From: Bugula neritina
Lineage: Eukaryota; Bryozoa; Gymnolaemata; Cheilostomatida; Bugulidae
Length of the DNA stretch: 60,000 bases
Assembly (NCBI GenBank): GCA_964035545.1
Contig: OZ037765.1
Coordinates: 17,666,698-17,726,697 of the forward strand
Direction: 5' to 3'
Shown: positions 17,901 to 32,700 of the stretch, piece after piece
Layout: every line of letters starts with the position of its first letter
Position numbering within the stretch: position 1 is the stretch's first letter
The notes under the pieces: generated by a model
Told to the model about the DNA's origin: nothing
The model's input: the letters and a program-made list of their open reading frames with translations, nothing else
Database searches by the model: none
Position numbers and translations under genes: made by a program

Positions 17901-20900
17901 AACTCTTTCCAGCCAAATTGAATGTGTGGCGTGGGTTGACAGTCTTACACTCTACTCATTAATTATTATTTGCATATTTTTATGCATTTCCTCCACAACT
18001 TATTTTTAAAGTAACTTGAATTTTGGTTGAAAGAAATATTTTTGCTTTGCTATTGTTGCACTTGTTTGGCTTGGCAATTGCATGTTCAAAGTAAGATGTA
18101 TTTAAAAATTGTCTTCCCAGGTGGCAGTATGGCCTGATGAGACATTGGCTTTAGCTGCACACAAGCTAGAATTTCCAGCTACAACTTTTCCTGAGTTCGA
18201 GAACAGCTCCATCAAGTCTGTGTTCAGCAGTTCTCTTTATACTTGTGCATGGCTGGAGAATGGCTCTTTATACTGGTGGTGAGTATCATGTTCTGACACA
18301 TGTTCATGTTACTCTACACACGAAACATTTCAATGTGGCATGGTAGATCTTAGTCTGCCATGTTGTTTGTCACATTTAGGATGTGTTGTATGTTTCAGGG
18401 GAGTGCTCCCTACACCATTGAGGAAGAAAATTCTGGAAAGAGCTATTCAGAAAAGTAAGAGATCCAAGGATAAGGACAAATCAACATCTAATGACATTGT
18501 CACTGGACAGCAGGTAAAACTATCACAATGTGCAGAGCTCTTAATCCTGGTCTCAGGCAGCTGTTATTCTGAAACATTTGTCTAGACTAGCAGTTGCCAA
18601 CCTTTTTAGCTTATAGCACTGTTTTCATTCCTGCTACAGTTTGAAGTATCTCCTGCTATGTTACACCAGCATGAGTAAATTAAGCTGACGAATCATGTAG
18701 CCATTATTGAACATAACTTGAGCAATAAAGGTACCCCTGTAATAGATTTAGCTTGACTTATAGGTGCATCTACTTGATGAGGTTTAGTAACTTATTTGTT
18801 GCTCCTGACTCTGTTATTAAAGCAGCTCTCCTGCTGGTACTGTGTTGTTTAGTGGATGTGCTCTATATACAGGTTTGCATGAAGTCCAACCCGCTGTATC
18901 ACAATGGGGCTCTAGCTTTCAACATAAGTGGTAGTATGCCCAAAGTTGGACAACTGATGGCTGCAGCTTGGAGCTGGTCAGATGTTTGCAGATTTCAGTT
19001 GAAGAAGAAAACCACAATACCAGCGTGAGTTTTATGAATATATTGTTTTTGTTCGAAAATTCTTTGAATAGGCAAATTCACCATATTTTTATAAAAATTA
19101 GACGCAGATTAACTCATACATCGATATCTAATGTTTCCATGCATTGCATATTTTTCTCTTTTTTAATTTCAATAAATATAGGTTATTTAAAGACTGTAGA
19201 ATCCCTAAAATACTATTTATTCAGCATAGCACAAGCTGTCCATGTTTTCTCTGTGTTGATCAAATAAGTGTTAGCTAGGATAAAGAACATGGCATTTATG
19301 AGCATTACTATACCCATAATACTATATCTGCTATGGGTCTCTACAATATGCTTTGCATGTAATGTACAGCATGGATATATTCCAGTTGAATTTGATTTAA
19401 AATTTTGACAAGCCAAGAGTAAACATTTTCATTCTTGGATCGTAGTTTTTGTGCACATTCTACTTTTTTGTAACTCAAAATCCTAATTAAAATATATGGC
19501 ATTTATAATAGATCTTTTAGATCTGATCATTTATTTTCATAATTTTATTCTCTTCTTAGTGACTCTAAACAAGACAGTAAAGATGTGAAGTCTACAAGAT
19601 CTTCTGATATTAATTTTGATATGCCTCCACCTCCTTCGCCAGCTAGTTCTACTTGCAGTGAACAAAGTGGTCCAATTCTGGTTAGTCCAGGGTCAGCAAC
19701 AGCAAGTAAGTTACATGATGTATGCTGTATATATTGCAAGTTACATGATATGTGCTGTCTATATTACATGTTACATGGTGTTTGCTGTCTATATTACATG
19801 TTACATGGTGTTTGCTGTCTATATTACATGTTACATGGTGTTTGCTGTATATATTACATGTTACATGGTGTTTGCTGTCTATATTACATGTTACATGGTG
19901 TGTGCTGTCTATATCATTTTATAGTGTATCCAAGCTCTTGTTTTTTTGAACTTGTCCATTCATTTAATCCATTTTACCAGATTATTGTCAACTTTTATGC
20001 TTTCTAGAGTTTGTACATTTTTTTCTCTGCGACACATGAAAGCTTGGTAATACGTCTTAAAGAGTTTGAAAAGTTTATGTATACTATGGCTCATATCTTG
20101 CTGAATTCGGTAGTTGTTTAAAAAGATCTTTTTTTTTAAAGCTTTCAAGGTATATACAAAAATAGAATCTTTATGTGGGTCAGCTAGAAAAATAATGATC
20201 GAGTATGAAAATACCTTTTACGTTTAATGATGTGTCGTTCAGGGAATACAAAGTCAAATCGGGGAGGGCCACATAAAGGTTTCCTAAATAGTTTTAGCTG
20301 ACAGGGTTGCCCCTAATGTGATCAATCGCTAAGCTATAAACGAACACGTTTTTTAAGTTAGATTTTTATGCAATTTTGTTGCTTTGATATGTGCAAACTT
20401 TGAGATTCGTTACAGAACGAAAACATTGCCCTAAATGGAATCAACCATTATGCTACAAACTAATAAAAAACCTTTTTTACAAATTGGTTTTTTCTTTATA
20501 ATTTTGTTACTCTAATCTGTTATAGAACGAAAACGTCAGCCAACGCCAATCAAAGATTTAGATAAAGGTTTGTGTGATGAAGAAGACTGGAACATAAAAG
20601 ACTGTGTAATAATCGAAGATGGAAAGGCAGCTAATCCTGTTGGCAGAGTAATCAAAATTGATGGCTCATTTGCTGCTGTAAAGTTTTCTAATACCAGTGA
20701 CCCGGTTGACGACCCTTTACACAATGTCCGATTACTTAGAAAAGATGATTTGCAAGTAAGTATACTACTATCACATCCCTAGTTGCTCACTAAAGCTGTT
20801 TTGGAGTTTAAAAGCTTATGTGATCATACGCCTGTATAATGGGAATGTGACATCTTGTTTAGGTGGTTCGTGGTGCAGCAGCCAATAAGCTACCTGACCT

Positions 20901-23900
20901 GTTTCAAAATACACCTCGGAAGGTTTTATATACTCAAGGTCAAATCCTAGCCGTCTCTGTCTTGGAAAATGGTGAGTGACTGTGTGATATGCCGGCATTA
21001 GCTCAGTTTATAGGTCATCTTATTGCTTCCATTTGCTTTTTGCCAAGTCTAATAATATTTCTGTTTTATTCACAATTACAGAGTTTCACCTTGTGGTTCA
21101 ACACAGCGCAACAAACACATTGTCCTATGTGATTTATGATATGACGACCAATCAGTTTGGTGAGCCCTGTGTCATACCTGCTCACAATGATATCATGGTG
21201 AACAAAAAGTCTGTGAGCCTCTTCAAACATCAGATAAATACAGATTCTTTTTCCACCCCTTGGTTTGTATCTTTAGAGTTTACAGTGTGAATTATTTTAA
21301 TCCATGCAATGCAACAGAACATTTTCAATTGATATGAAAACATAGTAAAAAGCTCAGCACTCAGCTAGTATATGAATGTAGTTTTGCCCATTTGAGCTTG
21401 CCACACATTTATGTCATACCATCTACAATAGTTGTATTTCACAAAGCAATGCTAAAAGGCTATTTTATTGCAATTTTAGCCGAATGTATAACAAGCTTTT
21501 ACTTTGTGCACCAAGTTGGTAACATCTACAGAAAATCATCGAAAGTATTCAGTCGTGTTTATTACTCATGTTTTTCTATAGTGATGGAGGTGTTACAATG
21601 CTTCAAGATGGAAACAATACATTGTATCCACTTGTACGAAACTCTACTCAGACGTTTACTGACCCTCGTTGGTTTGAGTTACTTCCTGTTCAAAGTATTG
21701 CTGCTCGCAGTGAGTCTCTGGCCACTGTGAACGGACCAACTACTAAACATAAAGTCTCTGTCGTTGCCCTTGCTTTCAAGGTTTGTATCCTGTTACTTTA
21801 TTATATTAACTGTACCTCTCTGCCTTGTCTACTCTAAGCTAATTAGGGGAGTTTAAAGAGATGCTTGTCTTTTAGACAGTTTTGTTTCCATGCTAATTAG
21901 GGTTTGAGAAATTTGTTTTAACTAAAAAACATTACAAGGCACAATTCGCCGGATATTTCAGCGGCCACACATTCATGGCTAGTTAATTTGATAAAATGAT
22001 GTGATAAAATATTTTGGACTATTCTTTCAAATTTTTAGTTAATCTTTCCTTGATATTTTGAAACTTATCTACAGCTTATGTGTTTGTTCTGCTATGAACC
22101 AACCTTAAAGCTGATGCAAATTGAATAACTGATAAAAGACAGAAGTCAAGTGCACTGAATAAATCGTAGTTTGTTAACTAATATGTTATTGAAGGTATAG
22201 CTCTCAAGTCACCAATTTGTATGGATACTCCATAGTTTAGCTGGTGTGACAAGTATGTTTAAAGGCTTACCATCTGTATTGCTGTACCAGTATTATATAT
22301 GTTGTGTGTTTGATTGTAGAGTGCGGATATTGTCCGCTGTATATTGCGCAGTGATGTGACAGGAGTTCGAAATCTATTGGCCAACATAGCTCAAGAACCT
22401 AATGGTATTCGCCGAAGTAATCTTGTACAGGGCATAGTTGACCAGCTAGCAGATGGAGGGAAGAATATACTGCATTTATGTGCTGCAATGTGCATTCCTA
22501 CAACTAATAAGGAGACTGATGAGATTACAACCAGTAGTCTAGGGGCTGCGTTGGGGGCGTACAGAGGGGATGAGATGGTGTATGTATATCTTAAAACCAA
22601 CCAATCGGCGACTTTCTCAGTAAATTTGTATGTGATCTAGCACAATAGTTCTTCCTGTTGCATGCTTATGCCTATACTGTCCCCATAGAATCTGCTTGCA
22701 TTTTCTATCCGTCTGTCAATGCTATGCAAGATCTACCGGGTGTTGGAGTATTTATTCTGAAAATTATGCTTTCAGGTTTAGAGAAGTGAATCCTATTCCC
22801 AGGAGAGGTGCACCACAGGACAAAGACTTCACATTCGCCTGGTCACTGATACATGAAATGGGGGCTGTTGCTGCCGGGAATTCTGGTTTACACGGCGTGC
22901 CAGCTGCTACTATGTGGAGCATGTCTCCAGTGTCGTGTTCGGACAAGGAGAGGAGGAGTAATGCTGCTTCCTTGTTAAATATTCTGTGTGAATCTGCTCT
23001 TATTGAGCCGTGTCTCCGCTCACTTCTCTCATCCAAGTACGTTTTATTCAATATTTAAATTAACTGCTGAAACAATAACCGCACTGTTGTCATGGCAATG
23101 AAGCTGCTGTTTGCAGCACACACACCTTTTTTACTTCTGAGTTTCCAGAAATGATACTGGTGTTTATGCTCTGTTTACAGGAATACAGATGGTTTGACCC
23201 CTTTCATGCAAGCAGTCAGTACTAGGGCGTACAATGCGGCAGCAGTGCTCATTCATGTAGCCAAGCAGAATGCCTGTGTGAGTGGAAATATAGATCAGGA
23301 CGCGTTCATTAACATGCTCTACCCAGCCGGCTCCAATGCTGATGACAACCCTTTCCATCTACTGTGTTGCAATGATACGTGCAGCTTTACATGGACAGGC
23401 ACTCAACATATTAACCAGGTAAATCTTGTTTGAAAGAGTAGTGCGTTATGTTCCTTGTTTTAAAATAATTCATAGGAGTTCAAGTACACACAGCTCTACT
23501 ACCACATGATGTACATGCTCATAATTTACAATGTAGTTGTGTTATATTTGTGGATTGATTTTTCAACTTGTAGTAATTTAAAGTTATCCATTGTGAATTT
23601 ATAAACTGTGATATTTTGACATTGTAATACGGACTGTTTCTGTGAATATAAAAAGTAGAACTCTAAGTGATCTAACTTGTTCATAAATGTCAAATATATT
23701 TGTCTTTTACACCTCCAAAGTAACTTTCATATTTGATTTTTTATAATATTAATGGTAGCTCTCATCACCGTAATGTTTAGATGGTGAATTGTTATTTTGA
23801 ATGAAATTACATCAAGGTGTTGATACATTGAAGCATTGTTGCCGAGAGTGAGTGACTCCCGAACTCACACATGCTATTGCTATTGCTGCAGGACATATAT

Positions 23901-25127
23901 GAGTGTAAGAGCTGTGGTCTGACTGGCTCGCTGTGTTGCTGCTCCGAGTGCGCTCGAGTCTGTCACAAGCGTCACAGCTGTAAGCTCAAAGTCACATCAC
24001 CCACAGCATACTGTGACTGCTGGGAGAAAACAAAGTGCAAAGCGCTAATTGCTGGCAATCAGACCGCGCGTCTGGAACTACTCAGTAAACTTCTTCTCGA
24101 AACAGATCTAGTCAAACAGCCCAACAGCAAGTGAGCTACACCTCAGTATTTGGTTATTCTGTCACACTAGGAAATTAGCAAGTATATACAATGGTTGTAC
24201 TGGTGACGCATTTCATTATCAATGTCTTTGCATGCGTCCAAGTCACTGTGCATCTGTTGCAGCCATGGCTTCGATTGATGGAAAACATAGTTTATGGATA
24301 TGTTTAAAGTAGCAGTTATTGGCTTAATGGTTCATAGCAATGATGTCTCATGTAGCTCATAGCAATGATGTCTCATGTAGCTCATAGCAATGATGTCTCA
24401 TGTAGCTCATAGCAATGATGTCTCGTGTATCTCATAGCGATGATGTGTGTCTGCAGGGGAGAAGGTGTGCTGCTCTTCCTGGTACAGACGGTGGGTAGAC
24501 AGCACCTTGAGCAGAGACAGTTCACTAGAAGAATACGCTCAACCGTAGTCAGGAAGTCTAGCGCCAACACTGCAGACGTTGACCCGGCCATGCCCGAGCA
24601 TGACCTTGAACCTCCAAAGTTTGCCAAGAAGGCACTGGAAAGGGTCCTAGCTGACTGGACTGCTGTCAAGTCGATGCTGCTCACTGGCTATAATGGTGAC
24701 AGTGAAGAGTCTTCTGGGTAAATATCTCACAATAGACCCAGTTCATAGCAGATTGGCTAAAAGTCCCGTATGTCAATTCAACAATAATCTGTAACGTGTC
24801 CACCAGAATAAAGTTGCTGGCATATTCTCTACTGGATTTGTGTCTGAAAAGGTTTAAGCAGAGTTTAAGACTATATGGTTGCTTTACATCTCAGTTAAAC
24901 TCTGCACCCAATCGCTCTCTGATTATGGTAGATTTGTGCTCTTTTTAAAAAAATATGCAGGGTATAAAATGCACTAAAATGTTCTGTATATTTAAAATGC
25001 AGTAACTAGAAATTATTGTTTAAAATGATGCATCAATAGATCTAACTTTAGTATTGTTGTGGATGTTATGCATCATTTCCAAATGCTATGGGTTTGTGAT
25101 GTTGCCGTCATTATTGGCAATAGCTGG

Positions 25128-25194
<67 letters not shown>

Positions 25195-28100
25195 CAATGT
25201 GCCCCTAGGTTTTACAATCAATTGTTTTAGCCGTCACTTTTCATACCACTATGTTATAATGCATTGAGTTTTTCACTGTTTTTGTTTTGGTCTAAAACTA
25301 GAAAACTATCTCTGAAAGCATTAAACACAGCTTAGTGTTTTATCGCAGCTATAATTGATATAAGTTGAGAAGGCAGTTGTTTTAAGAGTTATACTTATGA
25401 TTTAGTGAACAGATGCACGATGACCATACCTTCCTTCAAACACAGAGTGGAACTCACCTGCTGGACAAGTTTACTCATTGCTTGCTGTCAAAGTGTAGCC
25501 AGGAGGTTTGATGATCTTTGTACTATTGTTTCTAGAGTAGAATAAAAGAGCATCCCTGTTGCCATTCGCCATCATAGTACTTCAAATAATTAATCAATTA
25601 CTCTAGTGAATTTGCATGTTGAAAAGACTGATAATTTTGCCTATTCTATTAGTTTTAACATGGGCTTAATGTTTCTTCTGAAAAATCTATTTCTTTATGA
25701 CTCTAAAAATATTGATTTGTACACTTCATTACACCGATTCTTAATAGAACGTGAAAGAAACTACGGTATATGTCATATAATAACCGTATACTTACTTTCT
25801 TGTAGCCATAAATTAAATTTTACTTAAATTACTCTTTGCAAGACAAAGTTCGTTTTTATTATAAGTAATTTGAGTTTAAACATTCTGTTTACTTTGCACC
25901 AAACAAGAACTGACTAGAAATATTTTATAATTTTTATATCTTGTTAATGAGAAATTTCTCTGTCAAGATCTCCCCTTTGCCTCGCTGTCTTAGTGTCTAC
26001 TTTTGCTAGATGTTGGATACACTACTGACTACACTGATACGGGAGATACAGAATGTGTCCATTTCTAAACGTAAGCAGGAAGCACTTCTGGTAACCAGGA
26101 GATTTGTCAGATCTGTAGTCAGAGTGTTTGTAGTAAGGAGTGTTGAGTCAGCGTCTGAACTTTCCCGGATGCCTAGGAGGTTAGTAACATTATTCTGTAG
26201 GCCTGTCCATGACTGCTCGTAGTTCTGGGTAAATAATTATTGCCTGCTTTAGTTTTAAAACTTTGTTTTATACGGCTCTGTATTGCACCATGTATGCCAC
26301 TTTTTGTGATGCATATCTCTTGCTTATCATGTTGAAAGATGCTTCAGTTGCACTTGATTATTTTAAATGCTCAAAAATCATCTAAGCATCTATAGATACA
26401 GTATCTACTTTGAATTATTAGTATGTATTCATTATTATCCAAATATAATACTATTATTTATTTAACTTATCGATATATTTGTCCAATTATTGTGATATAT
26501 TTTGCAGCAGTGGCAGTAGCTATAGCATCAACAACACGACTGTAGCCAAATGCAGACGTGTGTTCCAGTCAACTGTGCACATTGCTATTCAAGAGTTATG
26601 TAGAGCTGCCAATGCTGTCTTGCTGCCAGTCACACTGGGTGTCCTTAAACCTACGTCAGCATTTTCTCTTTTATCTGCGTCTAGCATGGAGGTTTGGAAT
26701 CATGTGCTCTTTTCAGGCATAGATATAATAGTGCTTGTTAATAAATAGGCTTGTTACTAAATTTATATATTTTTAAATGGACAAAGAAATGTTGGCAAAA
26801 TTCATTTTTAAAATGTGAAAATTCTCGAAGTTCCATTATGAAAATTGTTTACCTGAATTTTTTTTAAATTGTATAGTTTTTGCTCTTCCTGTGTTAATTA
26901 TGGGTTCCAAAATTTAAAATTACCGTAAATGGTCGAAAAATATGATTAGTTAGTTGATATTAAATAGCAGAAATTATCTCTGTTATAGAATAAATGATTG
27001 CTAAATATTCACTGTATGCACACGGCCTTTAGCTTGACGTCAGGTAGCTGACAGTTGTTCTACTTACTTGTAGATGCTTCACGACACTGAAGACCTTTTT
27101 GTGGCCGACCCTCTCCCAAAGAGACCCCGAGATGGTCAGCCCAGCAGTCATCATGCTCTTCTAGATAGTACAATACAGAGCGATATGCCTGATCGCAGCG
27201 CCCTCTATGATGAAGAGGAACTGGACAGTATGGCCAGAGAGCAGTATGAACCTGTGAGTATGATGGGCGTGGCGTACTTGTAGCAACATTTCTATCAAAT
27301 ATCTGTCAATTCTGCAATAGTACCATAATCAAGCTGCTTTTTTTGGCGCTGTCTGGCAGCAAATAGTTGGAAAAAAATTTTTCTCAAGTGATTGTTTTTA
27401 AAACTGTTGGTAGTTTGATAAACTACTTTAAATACTCATTTTGTGAGTTGTAAAATTAGCTTGAGTACAATCTAGTTGCATTTATTGCTTATAGTAGATG
27501 CAGGCATACTGCACAGCTGGTATCTGTTGTATCTCAATGGGATCATTTACGAAATTTAAACAGGTTATACAGTTGATATGCTAAAAACTAAAAAATCCTT
27601 TGCATTATAGATGGTTTTTTTCATTTTATGGTTACATATCGTAGTTGAGCGTTGTTCTATAAAAACTCCGAAATTTTTCGGGATGCAAAAATATTTTTGC
27701 AGATTTTAGTGTTAAATTAAAATATGTAGTGTAATTTATTTTAAATGTTGAATGTTTTGCATTGGAAATTTCAAAACTGATAAATTTGGAAAAATGCAAA
27801 GAAATTAAGAAATTTTGCTATAAAACGATAGCTGTTTTGGCAATCATGGAAGTTTGTTGACTGGAAGTTCACTCAAAGAAGTGTAGTTACTCTAATGTGC
27901 GACTATGTTCTATTACGTAAATGTGTAAATATTTCTAACATAGTTTAGTGTCATCTTACAGTAAATTTTGTGTTGCTAAAAGTAAAGCTTACAGTTTTCT
28001 GATTGTATCTCATGTTAATCAACCTTACTGTGTTCCAGCTTTGAGCTTGTGTTCTTTTCTATGTCATGTGTAATTTGGAGATTTCTGAGCTGAATTAAAT

Positions 28101-29641
28101 TTTAGGACGAAGGTGGTGACATCAGTGACGTAATGCTAGATGTATGTGCTATTCTAGATTTTCCTTATACTACCAGATTATTTTACTCACCATTTAATAC
28201 TTGCTTGGGTCGAGAAGCTTTTAACTACTGCCTAATTTTGTGTGTTACCTGCCTACAATAAATTGGCTTATAGCTTTTAAAATGTAGTTTGTAGCTAACT
28301 AGGTGTTTCCTAGTGCCAGTGGCTGCATTGCTTCTTTTTAGAATTCCTGAGGTAATGCTAATCTAATTTGGTTTCACATTTCTCTGTGTGTAATATGATG
28401 GTTCAATTTAAATGAGAGTTGTTATGTATTGCCTAATGGCCTGGGTAGTTTGTCTCACTATATTGATTTTAAGATTTCAATTCACCATCAGAATCACTGT
28501 ATTACTTTTCCATGCTGTATATATGTGTGAAATGGAAAAACATAATGCTTTGCTACAAACTCTCCCTTGTCTCCGTGTATCTTCTTGTTAGAATGTTCAA
28601 ATGGCGTAAACTTGTATTCATGCATGCTGCTGCCAGAAATATATATATAAACACACTGCTGTATTCTTTGTCATGTTTGCTGTTGGTGATTACAGGCAGC
28701 AGGACAGGCTAGTGCTGCTGAAGGAGAAATTCCTCTGTCTGATGCCGTAGAAATGGACATGGACCAGGAGGCTGAGCAAGAGTACGGTAAGTCACACTGT
28801 CCATTATGTATATGGCATACTATATAACTGTGTAGTCCAGTATGTGTTCCATTCTTGTTGAGCCTTGCTTGCTATGTACTAGCGTAAAGAATAATACATC
28901 TCTTTGATCTCAGTTGCTGATGCGCCAGAGGGAGAGAGTGACATGGACCTGGACCTTCTTGCTGAGTCTGACTCTGACAACGAGAGTGTACATGGCGGCA
29001 GCGTCCACTCTGTCGGTGCTTACGAGGAGGGAGGGCAAGGTGCAACTGGTAGAAACAACACTACAGCCATGACTTCCTCAGATGGTTCATCTTATTATTT
29101 CCTATTTGTTGTGCATTGGCATAGTCTTTTGTGTTTTTGTAGTTCACTGCTTAGCGTCTGATATTTTCACATTTCCGCAGTTGATGCCAGAATTTTTTCT
29201 CATGCTAGTATTGATTTGAAGTGATGCATTCTATTCATATGCTTATCATTTCATTAGGTAGTTAACTCTTAGTGAAAACAATTCATGTTTATATCATAAT
29301 ATTAGTTGTTGTTCCAACAGGTATACATCAGTTGGCGTTCTTTTCAGAAGAGGACTCCAGTCTGAGTGACGAGGAAGTTGACAGTGACGAAGGTCAAGAC
29401 AGCGACCAGGAGTATGAAGGTGGCCTCGATTTGGACCAATTAGAACGCCACTCTGCAGGTATTGGCCACATCTATGGCAGTATTCATTACCAATTGAACA
29501 GGAATTTGCTTTTATTTGTTTTCCCATAAAATATTACAAAAAATACTTTGTAAATTTTAATTATTTTTTTCCTATGACATTGTATTGTATAAAGTAAAAT
29601 GTATAAAGGAAGTGTTATTTGTTTTAAGACTATCAATCACA

Positions 29642-29707
<66 letters not shown>

Positions 29708-32700
29708 TTCTGTATGCCTGTCATTTCAATGTCTCAGATCATGGAGCTGTTAGCCACAGATCTCTCCAGGCACCTCAGTCTATGAGATGGGCAATACGTC
29801 AGCCTACCACCGCGTCCTCTTCCACCCGTCCCACAGCTGGTAGTTCCTCTGCCAATCCCGCCACATCCAGTGGTCTCATCTACATTGACCCAGTCAACTT
29901 GAGAAGATCCAATGCCGTTTCTCTCAATGGTGCTATCAGCTCAGCTGTTCAAACTGTTCAATCTGCTGCCCTGTCCGCCTCGCAGGCAGCGGCTGATGAG
30001 TCATTGGCCTCACAAACCACCTCTGCTACTGCCAACAACTTAAGCAGAGCTTTTGGGATCATCCTTAGACAGGTGTGTTCTCTTGAAAACTGTGTGAAAC
30101 TAGATATACGCCTACCTGCCATACAACTTCATGTTTCTGGTGTATTTTTCTGTTCTTAGAACATAACTTTCATTTGTTATGGTTACACACTAACCAAATA
30201 AGGTTACACTATGCATCTAGCTAAGCTGCATGTATCTAGTTGTTCATCTGTCCATGCAGATTGCTGATTTACTAAACACTATGAGAGATTACCGGGCACT
30301 AGCACCTAACCTATCCAGGGTACTTGACTACACAGAAAAAGATGTACAACTAATGCAGGTACTCTAACAATGCTAGTACCATACCATGTTTTGGAATAAA
30401 TGTGTTGCAAGTGCAAACATGGGAGATATTTTTATGAGCAATAATTTTACTGTCTGGTACATTGAGTGTGTTGTAATCTTCACTAAGTTATGATTTCACA
30501 TCAAGGCTGCTACCAGTTGATGCCAGATAATTAGCCAATAAATTTTTAGACAGGTGCAGCTTTGAACATGTATCAGTTTATATTATGTGGATTTGTTGAT
30601 ACCTTCACATAGAGCTATTTGTGTACTTTTATATATTCTTCACATTTTCTAAATACATCAGTAAAATACAATTCAATTATGTACTTTTTATGAAATTTAT
30701 GGCTAATAAACAAGTGATGATGTCGAAGTTATCTCTCATATAAATACTTGTATTTTTATTTTTCAGTCTCATGTGGAGGATCAGTTGAGAATGCCTTGGA
30801 ACTGGATGGTAGGTGTGATGGATGCGACAGAAGCTCAGCTGAGATTCGGGACAGCTCTTGTGAGTTCAACAGATTCCAACAACCCCAATCACCCAATGCA
30901 CCCGAGCTATGGCCGGCAGATGGAACAGGCCGCAGCTGGTAGATCTTCAAACAGTAGGGCTGCTCAAGGGTTGAGTCATAAAAGGCCTCGTCTAGCCGGT
31001 GGTGGTGAGTTGGACATTAGTTGCTGTAGTGTGGCTATTTAATTGCTGTATGTCGACTAAAGTATGGCATAGTAAAAATGTTCACACTCTACACTTAAAC
31101 TAGTTGAGAGATAAACTTTTCACAAGTTTGCTGATTTGTATTCATCATTTTAGCAAATAGCGCTTTGATTTTAATAATCTTACTTATGGAAATGTTTGGA
31201 AAATAAGTGCATAGTTTGTTATACCAACATGTTTTCTTGATATTTCATAATTTAGAATGCAAAGTCTAAAAAGAGATGCAAAAGCATTTGCGAAATGGTT
31301 TAAGATGTGATATTGTAACACCTGCCCTACTCTATAAACTCTCTCTAAACTTCTGTAGAAGCGGTATCTGGTCGCCATGGTTTCCTCTCCTACATCCTGT
31401 CACTAATGCGGTCTTACAACAGTGAGCACGCAGGGTGTATACCTAGCTTGGATGTGTTGGCATTGAAACACGTGGCATATGTGTTTGACGCCATGATTTA
31501 CTACATGAAGTCAGGGGTTGAAGATGAAGCAGATGTGCTCATCACTAATGACAAGATTTCCATACAGTCCTGGGCTGAGCAAGAAGATGACGACTCTAAG
31601 GTATTCTAGAGCTGCAAATAATTAATAGCTATATTCATATGTGGGGGTGGGTCTAGATTCAATGTTTAAAGTTTAAGTTCTAATTCCACCTCTAATAATT
31701 GACCTGAGCAATGCTAGCCTTTGTCAGCAGAATGTTTAAATTGATATTGATAATATTTAATGTAACATCTTTAAAGTCGGATGCATGTTTGTTTGTCCAC
31801 TTTAATTTCATTGTCTAAATGAGGATATTATTCTGATCAATAGCGTATCATACAGTAGATAGAAATATACTTTGGCACACATAAATGACATTTAGTCTCT
31901 TTACACCTGCCTCTGTCAACCTTATTTAGGACATCATATATATGATTGGTCGCATTTTAGATGTCAGCCGACAGCGTGGCACCAGAAGACTTGACCAGCT
32001 CATCCAATAGACACCCTTTCTTCCAGAGATCTGAGTCTACCACCTTTCTAGGCTGTGTCTCCCCTGATCCTATACACACACCTCTGGTCCAGGCTCTGCC
32101 ACTGGCTGAACGGCCTCAGCTTCTCCATCCTTTAGCTAGACGGGAGGAGATGTTCGGGATTTCCAAACAGCCATACAATAAAAACCTGGTAATAGCCTGT
32201 TGTTATTTTATGGGAAATGTAGATTTGCTGTCAATACTCCATGTCTGAAATTATATGCTATTGTGCTGAATTAGTCAACCGACGCATCTATATGAAGACT
32301 GTCAACTTCTTAGAGTCAGCAACTGTTGATAGTTGAATTCATTTAATTGCACCATCTATAAATTTGGAGATTTGAATTTTAACTGCCATTATTATGTTGT
32401 TTAATTTTTCTGTGTAATTTAGTTTCTATATTGTTTATGCTTTGCTATCAAGATTATAATAGGTGTACATCATAAAGATATAATAACTAATTTCAATAAT
32501 TGGTAAGCTTTCACTATCAACCCAAGAAAGTTAGATTTTAGGCTAGCATTTGTCAGTTTTTTCAATGATTTACCTAAGTTTGGTGAACTAAGCTGCTGGT
32601 AAACACAGTTTAAATGCATTTAGAAAAAAAGGAACACAGTATTTTCCACAAGAGTAAGGTGAACCATAAAATAAGGTGCATAAGGCAGCTGCCAATAAGG

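Larger units (their letters stand above)
19560..21780 (+). other. UBR5: UBR5 exons 15-19: basic patch and second half of beta-propeller region
   Basis: Exons 19560-19705, 20526-20755, 20863-20971, 21082-21262, 21582-21780; residues 636-924. [12 protein letters not shown] is followed across the intron by KRKRQPTP, matching the human KRRR nuclear-localisation-like patch. [15 protein letters not shown] and DGNNTLYPL follow. Exon 18 uses a GTTTGT donor inferred from phase; it joins STPC to DGGVTM, so this border is the least secure of the gene. Confidence 0.88.

Noticed and set aside
19585-20007. 140-aa open frame with repeated YMLHGVCC units
   Set aside because: Its first part is UBR5 exon 15; the rest is read-through into the 30-bp minisatellite, open only because the unit length is divisible by three.
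24332-24456. CRISPR-like array
   Set aside because: Units are directly adjacent with no spacers, in an animal intron; the same holds for 19711-19920.
29599-30159. 186-aa open frame starting with an Ile-Tyr repeat
   Set aside because: The first part translates the (TA)n tract; the second part is UBR5 exon 33, which starts at 29738 after a splice acceptor.
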